Source: an uncultured Prevotellaceae bacterium (GTDB lineage: Bacteria; Bacteroidota; Bacteroidia; Bacteroidales; Bacteroidaceae). From it: a stretch of 34,281 nucleotides of DNA. Position 1 is the first letter of the stretch. Every line of letters starts with the position of its first letter. Positions 6,534 through 14,689 of the stretch are shown in pieces. The stretch is taken from contig CACZMV010000030.1 of the NCBI GenBank assembly GCA_902782305.1, positions 1 to 34,281 of the forward strand. The letters are read 5' to 3'. The notes beneath the pieces are model-generated. The model saw only the letters and a program-made list of their open reading frames with translations, was not told where the DNA came from and did not search any database. Made by a program: the position numbers and the translations under genes.

Positions 6534-8069
6534 TTATCGTTCAGCCTTGGTGATAAGTGCCTGTATGCAATTGTCAAGTTCAGTTAGAGTGGTACTCAAT
6601 CGGGCATAGAACTGATTGTTCAGTCCTGAAACTTGACGATTCAATGCATCAGTACCATTTTTAATAATACTAACACCTTCATTCATTCCCTTCCTGGTTT
6701 CTTTCCAGAACTCTTCTCCGTAGTCTTTAATCTTTCCAAGTTCTTCCAGTTTGTTAATCAATACAACTACACCATCAACAAAGTTCTTTTGCTTCATTAC
6801 CCAGTCGTTCAGTATCTTTGTAGAAGCATCAAACTGCTCAAAGTTCGACTTAGTCAATGCAGTTGTAGTTTGAAGGTCTGACGAAATCTTGATGAACTTC
6901 TCATCTTCAACTATCACTTTGCTGAGTGCATCTACAATCTGATGAAGCTTACCTCCTTCACTAACTAATATTTGGGTGTCCTTATCCACCTTATCCAGTG
7001 TTGTGGATGTCTGCTCAAAATTATCAGCCATCTGCCTGTATTGACGGGTTAGCGACTGAATCATCTCCTTGTTTTCCTGTTGCCACTGGTTCAATCTTTC
7101 AACACTTTGATTCAGCTGCTCAAAGTTTTCCTGAATCAGTTTATTGATAAGAGCATTCATTTGTTTTTGGAACTCTTTAGTAACAGTTTTCATTACCTCA
7201 ACCAAAGCCTCTGTATTACTCTTCTTCAATAATTCAGAGAATTCGTCAAACTTCTCCGTCAGCAGTTTGTTGGTGTCTGTCATCTTGTCCTCAATCTCAA
7301 CAATCTCCGAATGCAGACGATCGCCGAACTTCGCTACGTGATCACCAATCTCACCCTGACCGCTTACTAGTGCTTCACTATGATCAAGCAATTCACCAAG
7401 CTGGTTATTACGCTCCGTTGCCTTTGTTATTGCCTCTTTGCCCGATTCCTCAATATTGCCCACTGACTGTAACAAGGATTGCTGGCTTTCCTTTATGGCA
7501 GTGACTTCCAATGACAAATTATTGATAGCTACATTCATGTTATTAGAATTAGCAACCAATGTCCCGATGTTGTCACTCAAAGATTTGACTAACATCTGCA
7601 CTGAATTATAGAAGTTAACTTGAACATTTGACTGATTTTGCGATTGTTCTTGGAAAGTCTTCAAAGCCTTAACAACAATGCCAGCAGCTTCGGCTGAATC
7701 ACTAATGCCACCTGTTTTTTCATCAAATAATTTGTTGACTCGGCTCGATAAAAATAGAGAACCTATCATACCTGCCAACGACGTAAAGAAAGCGGTCTTT
7801 AAACCATCAAGCAACAACGGAATACTCTGCGTCAGGTCTTTGGTGTCAAAGAATATAAGGCCTAATGTAATACCCAGGAATGTTCCAAGTACACCTGCTG
7901 TCGAAACTAGCGAGGGTATCATCTCTATAAATCCTCGATGATCTATTAGTTTATCATTCTTCTTTTGCTTAAGAATATACCAATACCCCCAAACAGCAAT
8001 TCCGACTATAATTAATACTAACAAGATAGAGACCAAAGTCCCATGGTTTTGGATAATATTTCGAATCAT
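6534..8069 (-). CDS. ZorA-like MotA/TolQ/ExbB-type channel protein with long tail
   Basis: A 511-aa protein. Membrane helices are at about 10-32, 48-74 and 85-110. The last two contain VLGTFLGITLGLIFF and GLKTAFFTSLAGMIGSLFL, the Gly/Thr-rich pattern of MotA/TolQ/ExbB proton channels. From residue 130 to the end the protein is a continuous, Gln/Glu/Lys-rich coiled coil. A channel domain plus a long cytoplasmic tail is the hallmark of ZorA, as opposed to ExbB or TolQ, which lack such a tail. It follows a 55-aa membrane-protein gene and precedes the ZorB-like gene. Alternative: another MotAB-like defence or stress complex. Confidence 0.8.
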   Translation of the reverse strand: MIRNIIQNHGTLVSILLVLIIVGIAVWGYWYILKQKKNDKLIDHRGFIEMIPSLVSTAGVLGTFLGITLGLIFFDTKDLTQSIPLLLDGLKTAFFTSLAGMIGSLFLSSRVNKLFDEKTGGISDSAEAAGIVVKALKTFQEQSQNQSNVQVNFYNSVQMLVKSLSDNIGTLVANSNNMNVAINNLSLEVTAIKESQQSLLQSVGNIEESGKEAITKATERNNQLGELLDHSEALVSGQGEIGDHVAKFGDRLHSEIVEIEDKMTDTNKLLTEKFDEFSELLKKSNTEALVEVMKTVTKEFQKQMNALINKLIQENFEQLNQSVERLNQWQQENKEMIQSLTRQYRQMADNFEQTSTTLDKVDKDTQILVSEGGKLHQIVDALSKVIVEDEKFIKISSDLQTTTALTKSNFEQFDASTKILNDWVMKQKNFVDGVVVLINKLEELGKIKDYGEEFWKETRKGMNEGVSIIKNGTDALNRQVSGLNNQFYARLSTTLTELDNCIQALITKAER

Positions 8070-8127
8070 TTCATTGTTTGTTTATCATCTTTCTGTGATT
8101 AATGTGCAATAGCTTCTACTGTGCATT

Positions 8128-8295
8128 TTACACAGAAGAACTGGAGTTGTTGTATTCAAATCTCTCTAATATCTCCTTAATTCTTCTTACGTCATTACAC
8201 ATACCCCACACCTTGAAGAACAAGATGATTGGCAGTAGCCAGATTCCTAATACGATTAATAGGCCAATTAAATAAATACCAGAAGTTGCTTCCAT
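8128..8295 (-). CDS. Small single-pass membrane protein (55 aa)
   Basis: From the ATG at 8295 the minus strand encodes MEATSGIYLIGLLIVLGIWL, then LPIILFFKVWGMCNDVRRIK and a short polar tail ending NNSSSSV. Residues 7-27 form one hydrophobic helix, followed by FFKVWGMcNDVrrIKeiLerfE, a basic amphipathic segment also seen in many small Bacteroidetes membrane proteins. The gene ends 58 nt before the ZorA-like start, same strand. It was too short for a usual length cut-off, but codon use and topology are convincing. Inference: a membrane subunit or assembly factor of the ZorA/B-like complex. Confidence 0.65.
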   Translation of the reverse strand: MEATSGIYLIGLLIVLGIWLLPIILFFKVWGMCNDVRRIKEILERFEYNNSSSSV

Positions 8296-8590
8296 AATTT
8301 CTATTGTATAATGTTAAACTTTAGTTCTTTCTGCATAAATTGGGGACGTTTCCACTGACCTATGTGTCATTGAGCATCATCATGCTCCACATCTTCAGTT
8401 GTTTCATAGTTCTATCTTTTTAAATTAAACTTCTCTTAATACCGCACTATCTTCGCAGACAATGCGGTTGGATTAAAACAATAACAGCATTGGCATATTG
8501 CCAATGTCCCGCTCATCAGAGCGTGTTTCTTTAGTCCACCAAACACAGCGAGCCTCGGGGAATCGCCTATATATTTCTTATTCATTGCAT
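8296..8590 (-). other. Intergenic array of short perfect hairpins between the two island operons
   Basis: No gene is apparent. Going along the plus strand there are GAGCAT-catc-ATGCTC (8372-8387), ACCGCA/TGCGGT (8441-8446 with 8463-8468), CATTGGCA-tat-TGCCAATG (8488-8506), CGCTC-atca-GAGCG (8510-8523) and GTGTTT/AAACAC (8523-8528 with 8541-8546). A minus-strand mini-frame at 8407 (MKQLKMWSMMMLNDT, then stop) resembles the start of a Prevotella lipoprotein signal peptide and may be a relic. The stretch may be a structured RNA, a cluster of terminators or a decayed gene end. No Bacteroidetes -7 box was found on the minus strand. Confidence 0.6.
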
Positions 8591-10282
8591 TTATTTCTTT
8601 AAAATAGATTTTAAACTAGCTTGTATTGTCTCTGATCCAAAGATTACGACCTTTGTCTTAGCCCTGGATATCATCACATTTAATCTATTGTGATTAAAGA
8701 GAAAGCCAGATGTGCCTTTTATGTAATTTACAGAGCTGGAAGCGAAACTCAATATTATACATTCAACATCCTGCCCTTGAAGTCGCTCAACCGTATCGAT
8801 TAGAGGCAGATCCTCTTCTTCTAATGCTTCATGAGCTTTCGACCTGATTAAGCGTACTTGTTTCCTAAATGGTGTAATTACAGCAATGTCAGAAGGCTTG
8901 TTCCCTTCTTGTAGTAGTGCTTTTACCATTTCAATGACAGCATCTGCTTCACCTTCATTTTCTTCTTCACATTGTGGTGTCGAAATAGAAGAGTCCATAT
9001 AGACGATAGAACCGTTTAACCCCTTCTTCTTAAAGTATTCGGAGTCAAAAGTATTATCTGCTACACATTTAGCACTAGTCAAAGTGATTCCATATGGCTC
9101 ATAGAATGAATTACTTACAACATTAGTAATAGATTCATTCATGCGATATGTGGTATGAAGTACTGAAACAGGAACACCTTCTACTTTACGAGAACAATAA
9201 TCCAAAATTGAAATAGAATTTTCATTGCTCTCTAATTCAGGGCGGAAAACAGGAGGCATCTGCCGACTATCACCAAAGAGACATACTGAAGGTGCCGTTT
9301 TCCCAAGAATAGTCGCATGTGACAGAGGCATAAGAGAAGCCTCGTCAACTAATGCTATATAAGGACGGAAATGGGCATGATGACGAAGTCCCAAGTGGGT
9401 GATTGCGCCCCAAATGGTCATGCCAATGATATAACCTGACCTTTTCTTTTTCCTATTCTTGTAGCTGTAGTCGTAATAATCGTTGAATTTCTCAAATTTC
9501 AGTATTGTATCATCCAACTCTTCTGCCTTTAATTCAGCGCCAACTTTGATGATTGTTGCATTCTTGTCAAGCGAGCGAATTTTTAGCAAGGCATTATTAA
9601 CTGCATGATGGGTATTGGCAATAATAACAACCTCGCGATTCATGTGTGCAGTTGCAATAGCAGTTGCAGCTAGCACTGCCGTTTTTCCTGTGCCTGGAGG
9701 ACCTTGTAGTACATGAATAGAAGGATATTCAAGCATTGAACTTACTGCGGCCAATTGCTCATAATTGAGTCTACTCTTGATACTATCGAAGTACGGAACG
9801 TTATCAATAGATACCTTTAAGAAATCAACAATTTCAATCTTCTCTTCTCCAGAAAGTAAACGTAAGAAGGCAGCTCCTGGAACTCCCGCATAAATGCCTT
9901 CAAGACACGATATTAGAGCTTGCAGAAGTTCAGGTGATTTCTGCTCGATAGAGTAAATGGCTTTGGCATCAAGCTCTTTGTCACAAGAAATGGTCAATGT
10001 GTCGAAGAAAACGTCAATGACAGTAGCCTCGCATTCAGAAGCTGTATTTTCATTTATTATAGTTATCGTATCACCAGCCCTTAGCTTTGAGTAGTTTTCT
10101 GGTACTTGCAATTCATAGACATCATTTTCGTGACCTATAATAGAGACATTTATCAGGAGAAGGCTTTTTTCCACCTTCTCTTCTCTGCTCATTTGTTTTT
10201 GCCTTTCAGCATCCTCTTCCTCTAACCTTTTTTCGATGAAAAGGTATTTGAGAAGATTGTCACGAAAATCCTCCATTGTCAT
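8591..10282 (-). CDS. SF1 (Upf1-like) helicase
   Basis: A 563-aa protein. Residues 1-45 are a charged helix, 45-110 a beta-rich barrel, and the motor runs from about 170 to 560. Walker A is GPPGTGKT (194-201), Walker B VDEAS (312-316), motif III is LFGDSRQMPP, motif IV-V TPFRKQVRLIR and DTVERLQGQD, and motif VI NHNRLNVMISRAK. This set defines the Upf1/DNA2-like SF1B group (AAA_11 and AAA_12), which moves 5' to 3' on RNA or DNA. It begins 4 nt after the stop of the nuclease-DUF2075 gene, so the two are surely co-transcribed. No nuclease domain is seen in this chain. Such helicases recur in defence loci. Confidence 0.85.
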   Translation of the reverse strand: MTMEDFRDNLLKYLFIEKRLEEEDAERQKQMSREEKVEKSLLLINVSIIGHENDVYELQVPENYSKLRAGDTITIINENTASECEATVIDVFFDTLTISCDKELDAKAIYSIEQKSPELLQALISCLEGIYAGVPGAAFLRLLSGEEKIEIVDFLKVSIDNVPYFDSIKSRLNYEQLAAVSSMLEYPSIHVLQGPPGTGKTAVLAATAIATAHMNREVVIIANTHHAVNNALLKIRSLDKNATIIKVGAELKAEELDDTILKFEKFNDYYDYSYKNRKKKRSGYIIGMTIWGAITHLGLRHHAHFRPYIALVDEASLMPLSHATILGKTAPSVCLFGDSRQMPPVFRPELESNENSISILDYCSRKVEGVPVSVLHTTYRMNESITNVVSNSFYEPYGITLTSAKCVADNTFDSEYFKKKGLNGSIVYMDSSISTPQCEEENEGEADAVIEMVKALLQEGNKPSDIAVITPFRKQVRLIRSKAHEALEEEDLPLIDTVERLQGQDVECIILSFASSSVNYIKGTSGFLFNHNRLNVMISRAKTKVVIFGSETIQASLKSILKK

Positions 10283-10286
10283 AGCC

Positions 10287-12290
10287 TTACCCCTTCATAT
10301 CAGCAAGAAGCTGCTTCATGTAATTACGTAGATTCTCATCACAGACATAGAGGTAACACCCCTTCATGCCACGAGTCATGAGAACGCGATATATGTTACG
10401 AACATAGTCATCAAATGTCATGTTAGCCTCTTTCACATTTCGCTTTAAGACGGGGTCTTTACAAGCGGTTTTGTCAGTGATTACTTTTCTTGCCGTTTTA
10501 TCATATTTGAGGTCAGGACCAACGATAACACCTGCGTAGTCAAACTCAAAACCCTGTGCTGTATAGATACAACCTACCTGATTGATACCAAGAGGCTTGT
10601 ATGCCCACTCAAACCATTTGGGATATTTCTTCGTAAGACGTGCATATGGGACTTTGTCGCTCGTTTCCCATGGCATTGCAAAATCGCCAATATGGACATC
10701 TTTCACAAGATCGCCATCCACAACGTTGGTTGACCAAGGCCAGCAGAATCCCGCCATAATTCTTGCAGTTTGATTTGGCTTGCTATTTTGCAAGGCAATC
10801 TGGTTGTACATTTCCTGAGGAGATTCGAATATCTTTAGATCAAAATCGTCTTTCCCGAAAGTTGAAGTGACAGGCTTGTTATAAAGTACTTGTTCAATCC
10901 AATCCATATAATTATCCGAGCCATTGCAACGGAACTGAGAAGTAAGCGTACACTCTTCAACCTTTGCATCCCATCTTTGGGCAGCTTCACGAATAAGACT
11001 TGCAGAACCGATTTCTACACCACGAATAGCCTGTTTGTCATCAATGAAGAATACTGTGATTTTGGACGAACGGATAATGGTGTCTATTTGTGGAAGGTCT
11101 GTTCTGTTTTCTGCTTTTGTGTATTGGTTATTGGCATTTTTTTGTATGCGATGAGCCTCGTCAACTAACAATACATCTACACCATTTTCATCGACAGATG
11201 CTGGAATGTAACTCGTTACGTTCTGGAATAGTATACGAACTTGAGGATTAACAAGATGTCTTACTCCTTCAAGCAAAGGTTTTGATTTTGTTGCATACTG
11301 AACATTTAATACTTTCCCTTTGCCCGATAATCTTGCAAGTTCTGCCAAAAGGTGTAGAGCAATCACAGTCTTTCCGGTTCCGGGGCCTCCTTTGACTATA
11401 ATAACACTCTTCTTGACTTCATCATTACTCGAGGCTTTAAGCAACTTGCTTATTTTATCTCTTATTATATTTCTTGCAACAATCTGGTCTTCAACCAATG
11501 AGAATGCAGTGGTATCCCCTTCTTCCACCATTTTTGTCACCTCATTCATCAACTTCTTCGATGGACGAATAGGGCTATCTATTACCTTGTTGAAGATAGA
11601 AAGGCCATCACCCTTCTTAAGCAATCCCGTTAGTTTTGCTGTCAATTCGTCGAACTGATCCTTTGCATATGTGGGATATTGCGCAAGTAACGAAGCATAC
11701 TTTTCATCATATAGACAAGATGGATTCTTTGCGTCGTTCTTTGTGTAATTATAGCAATAAGCCAAACCTGTCAAAGACACCTCTTGATTAGAGAATACCT
11801 CTATAAAGTTAGAAAGATAACCTTGGTATCCCTTCACTTGCTGAGAAGGGTGAGCGACGATTCGGTTTGCATGTCCCGTAAAAGCTTCCACATTGAAGAT
11901 TACATCATCAGGCTGGCTATTTGCAACATCATCTGTCGTAAAGTTACCATCGCTGTCTGCAACACCAACGGATTTATTGCCCCATTGCTTAAGTTCAATA
12001 TGAATAACATTCTCAGAATTATCTTCACCCGTACCGTAAATCATACAGTCAATACGTTTACGTGAGAATGGTACAAGAAATTCGAATGTGACATAACTAT
12101 CCTTTGCGCCACATTGCGTAAGCAAACGTGCAACGTGAGGAGCGTTATTCTCCCATGAAGCAATTTCGTTTTCGGCAGAATGAATTCCGGAAAGTTCAGC
12201 TGTATGTCTCATTTTCTGTGAAACATAGTTTCGCTCTACGTCACTAATGAATTGAGACTGAGGTGCTTGATATAGGACTCTGTTAACCAT
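10287..12290 (-). CDS. Nuclease-DUF2075 helicase fusion
   Basis: The chosen start at 12290 (MVNRVLYQAPQ, preceded by TTACTTACT) gives 667 aa and avoids the 32-nt overlap with the upstream gene that the start at 12332 would cause. Residues 30-170 look like a PD-(D/E)XK nuclease: RIDCMIYG with D81, then VIHIELKQW with E99 and K101. From about 265 on comes the DUF2075 P-loop domain (Schlafen group 3-like helicase): Walker A GGPGTGKT (301-308), VDVLLVDEAH (371-380), a GCIYTAQGFEFDYAGV motif V-like segment and YRVLMTRGMKGCYLYV near the end. A nucleic-acid-directed ATPase with its own nuclease is inferred. Confidence 0.8.
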   Translation of the reverse strand: MVNRVLYQAPQSQFISDVERNYVSQKMRHTAELSGIHSAENEIASWENNAPHVARLLTQCGAKDSYVTFEFLVPFSRKRIDCMIYGTGEDNSENVIHIELKQWGNKSVGVADSDGNFTTDDVANSQPDDVIFNVEAFTGHANRIVAHPSQQVKGYQGYLSNFIEVFSNQEVSLTGLAYCYNYTKNDAKNPSCLYDEKYASLLAQYPTYAKDQFDELTAKLTGLLKKGDGLSIFNKVIDSPIRPSKKLMNEVTKMVEEGDTTAFSLVEDQIVARNIIRDKISKLLKASSNDEVKKSVIIVKGGPGTGKTVIALHLLAELARLSGKGKVLNVQYATKSKPLLEGVRHLVNPQVRILFQNVTSYIPASVDENGVDVLLVDEAHRIQKNANNQYTKAENRTDLPQIDTIIRSSKITVFFIDDKQAIRGVEIGSASLIREAAQRWDAKVEECTLTSQFRCNGSDNYMDWIEQVLYNKPVTSTFGKDDFDLKIFESPQEMYNQIALQNSKPNQTARIMAGFCWPWSTNVVDGDLVKDVHIGDFAMPWETSDKVPYARLTKKYPKWFEWAYKPLGINQVGCIYTAQGFEFDYAGVIVGPDLKYDKTARKVITDKTACKDPVLKRNVKEANMTFDDYVRNIYRVLMTRGMKGCYLYVCDENLRNYMKQLLADMKG

Positions 12291-12300
12291 AGTAAGTAAT

Positions 12301-12636
12301 TTATAGTTCGTTATATTTCTTTGCGCTCCCATAGGCTTTGTCTACGGGATATTTCTCAGCATTACGTCTTAGTTTATCCAGGACTATTTGCTTGATATCG
12401 AGGTCGTATTTGTCAGCAATGAGAATGGCATAGTTCACGATGTCTGCTAATTCCTCTTTTACTTTTTCTACATTCACATCTTCTGCTTTCTTCCATAAGA
12501 AAGCCTCATTTAGCTCAGATGCTTCAATAGACAAAGCGAGGGCCAAGTCCTTCCCATTATGGAATTGGTCCCAATCACGTTCTTGCGTGAATTGTACAAT
12601 GGCTTTGCGAAGTTCCTCTAAATCACTCATTGTCAT
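12301..12636 (-). CDS. MazG-like nucleotide pyrophosphohydrolase
   Basis: A 111-aa all-alpha protein of the RS21-C6/iMazG type. The metal-binding Glu/Asp pattern is visible as LSIEASELNEAFLW (about 35-48) and VKEELADIVNYAI (about 59-71), matching the EExxE...ExxD consensus. It should hydrolyse (d)NTPs to NMP and pyrophosphate in the cytoplasm. Start 12636 overlaps the stop of the TPR gene as ATGA, so translation is coupled. MazG-like enzymes adjoining DUF2075 helicases are, from memory, a recurrent pair; a role in nucleotide depletion during infection is possible but not shown. Confidence 0.85.
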   Translation of the reverse strand: MTMSDLEELRKAIVQFTQERDWDQFHNGKDLALALSIEASELNEAFLWKKAEDVNVEKVKEELADIVNYAILIADKYDLDIKQIVLDKLRRNAEKYPVDKAYGSAKKYNEL

Positions 12637-14444
12637 TTATTGTGTTTAGCGTTGTACATCGATAATGCTGACTCGTATGCTTTAGAGAAAGGCAGACCTA
12701 GAGCATCCAGCTTCTCAGGAATGGCTCTTGCCCAACTTACATAGTAGTAGGCTAAGAGTTGGTAGCCACCAAATTCATTATCAGGAAGTGATTTGATGCT
12801 ATATTTCTTCTTGGGGTCAATACCCGTAACGCCAACCATAGCAATTTCAATGGCAATTCTATGTACGTCTTGAGAATCAAGGGTATCGAAATATTCCATC
12901 GCTCCCAGCATGTACATCGACATCATCATGGTTTCAGCTGGATCTGCTCCATCTTGATGATTTAATGCAAATTGGGCATTGGCAACGTCTGCTTCTTCTT
13001 CAGATAATGCACCTTCAGCCAGATCCTTCAAATCACTCTTCATGGAGAGGTCTGCTTTCATTCCTGCAGACACTTGGGCTTCATCAATGATTTCCACTAA
13101 ATCCTCCATGTTGAAAGACTGCACGAAGTATTCTACCATCTCGTATTCATCACCAGCCTTGAAGGTGTTTAGATATGCCTTGAATTCTTCGTATAGGTCT
13201 TGTGCATGCGCATATTCTTGTTTGGTGGGATTGTATTGTCCCAAGAGGTTAATGCCATAAATATCCTTGAAATGCATACTTGTAACAAGATTCATGACCT
13301 TATTGGCATATACAATCTCCTTGGGGAAGAAACCATTTGATGCTGCTTGCTTCACAGCATTAATGTTATCTTGCTCCATGTGGAAAAGTGAGAGCATCTG
13401 AATGGGACGCACAATCTTATAGTCTGTATAAATCATGTGTTCCACAAATAAATCAAGAGGGCAGTTCATGAGTTGAAGACCTAATCCGTCAGCAAGTCCA
13501 TAAATAACCTTGTCAAGTTCTGATGCGGGTATATGGCTATGCTTTTTCTTCATAAAACCAAGATAACGCTTCTTGAAGGCGTTTCTTGTCTGCTCAGAGC
13601 TTACAACTGCCTTTCCTCTGTTCAACTTGGTTGCTTGTTGCCCCATCTTCAAATGCATCATCTCATGAATAAAGAGATGTTCCACGAAGTCTTTCTCAGG
13701 GTTATACCTTATTACATGTTCCTTTGCAGCATGCAATGGGGCATACTCCATCTTAGCATGTACATTCAAGCTCTTGTCCTCGACTATCCGGATGTTTGTA
13801 TGATCAACAGCTTCCAGTTCGTCCTTGATGCCTTTCCATACATTAATGTAATTGGTCTTGTCTGCATACTCCTTTGCTACCGTAACAAACAGCTTTACCA
13901 ATTCTTCACGAACGGCTGGATTCTCAGGTCTGTCTGATGTCTTCAATGCCCCTTTATGGCAAACCTCAAAAGCATCTTCTATTCTACCTAATTTATAATA
14001 GCAAAGGGCTAATCCGTAATATGAGTTTGCATATTTATCGTCAATAGCCATTGCTTTCTCCATATAGGGTAGCGCTCCTTCATAGTCCTTCCGTTCCATG
14101 TAGGTTGCACCAATATTATTTATGGCAATGGCATTGTCTGGATGGTATTCCAATACTTTATCATAGTATTGCTTGGCATGCTCCACATCATTCATCTCGC
14201 GTGTAAGGAGGTTGCCCATCAAGACGAGAGCCCAGATATTCTTTGGCTCACACCTCAAAGCTTCTATCAATTCATCGTAAGCCTTATCAGGTTCATGCTG
14301 GTATGTCCAGTGAACTTGGGCCAACAAACGCCAAGCCTCAGAGTTCTGAGGTTCTTCCTTTGTGATTTCTTCTAGCAATGATAGAGCTTTATCGAAATCA
14401 CTTTTATTACACAGGTCTAAAGCCTGCTGAAGTTTATTTGCCAT
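12633..14444 (-). CDS. TPR protein with HExxH metallopeptidase-like domain
   Basis: ATG at 14444 is preferred over the GTG at 14450 (603 aa). Residues 5-170 hold about five tetratricopeptide repeats (for example ALSLLEEITKEEPQNSEAWR and YYDKVLEYHPDNAIAINNIG). Residues 215-330 contain LFIHEMMHLKMG (H260, E261, H264), a zincin HExxH motif, and downstream GLADGLGLQLM could supply the third ligand or a structural turn. The C-terminal half is helical and acidic, unlike any family I recognise. It heads the operon, ATGA-coupled to the MazG-like gene. Inference: a peptide- or protein-sensing protease of the island. Confidence 0.7.
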   Translation of the reverse strand: MANKLQQALDLCNKSDFDKALSLLEEITKEEPQNSEAWRLLAQVHWTYQHEPDKAYDELIEALRCEPKNIWALVLMGNLLTREMNDVEHAKQYYDKVLEYHPDNAIAINNIGATYMERKDYEGALPYMEKAMAIDDKYANSYYGLALCYYKLGRIEDAFEVCHKGALKTSDRPENPAVREELVKLFVTVAKEYADKTNYINVWKGIKDELEAVDHTNIRIVEDKSLNVHAKMEYAPLHAAKEHVIRYNPEKDFVEHLFIHEMMHLKMGQQATKLNRGKAVVSSEQTRNAFKKRYLGFMKKKHSHIPASELDKVIYGLADGLGLQLMNCPLDLFVEHMIYTDYKIVRPIQMLSLFHMEQDNINAVKQAASNGFFPKEIVYANKVMNLVTSMHFKDIYGINLLGQYNPTKQEYAHAQDLYEEFKAYLNTFKAGDEYEMVEYFVQSFNMEDLVEIIDEAQVSAGMKADLSMKSDLKDLAEGALSEEEADVANAQFALNHQDGADPAETMMMSMYMLGAMEYFDTLDSQDVHRIAIEIAMVGVTGIDPKKKYSIKSLPDNEFGGYQLLAYYYVSWARAIPEKLDALGLPFSKAYESALSMYNAKHNK

Positions 14445-14461
14445 AATCACATTGTTTCTTT

Positions 14462-14652
14462 AAAAACCTCGCTATTCTCCCGAACCACGAGGGTACAAAC
14501 ATTCATTCATTATAACATATTGAAAGCGTCACGTGAATACCACGTGTGCATAATTCATTTTGTAAAACCTCGCGAACTTCACAGCGGACGAGGTACGAAT
14601 AATAATTTCTTTTTCAACCATAAATTAAAACAAACACAGCATCGCTATGCTG
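14462..14652. repeat. Hairpin array with two imperfect 35-bp direct repeats upstream of the island
   Basis: Repeat A (14462-14496) and repeat B (14562-14596) share the ends AAACCTCGC and CGAGG(G)TAC and can each fold through CCTCG/CGAGG. Between them, CACGTG-aatac-CACGTG (14530-14546) forms a hairpin, and CAGCAT-cgct-ATGCTG (14637-14652) forms another. The 245-nt gap 14445-14689 contains no ORF and no recognisable TAnnTTTG box, although the promoter of the helicase operon must lie here or further upstream. The repeats may be binding sites. Confidence 0.65.
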
Positions 14653-14689
14653 CTAAATGAAATAATATTTTATTCGGTATAGTTCATAA

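Noticed and set aside
8362-8407. 15-codon frame MKQLKMWSMMMLNDT as a gene
   Set aside because: Too short to be functional on this evidence; it looks like the start of a lost lipoprotein gene.
8510-8523. Hammerhead ribozyme core (minus-strand CTGATGAG)
   Set aside because: The CTGATGA lies inside a small hairpin and the required GAAA and third stem are not found around it.
10287-12332. Start of the nuclease-DUF2075 gene at 12332
   Set aside because: It would overlap the MazG-like gene by 32 nt and adds 14 residues encoded antiparallel to nothing recognisable; the ATG at 12290 follows the stop by 10 nt and fits the family start.
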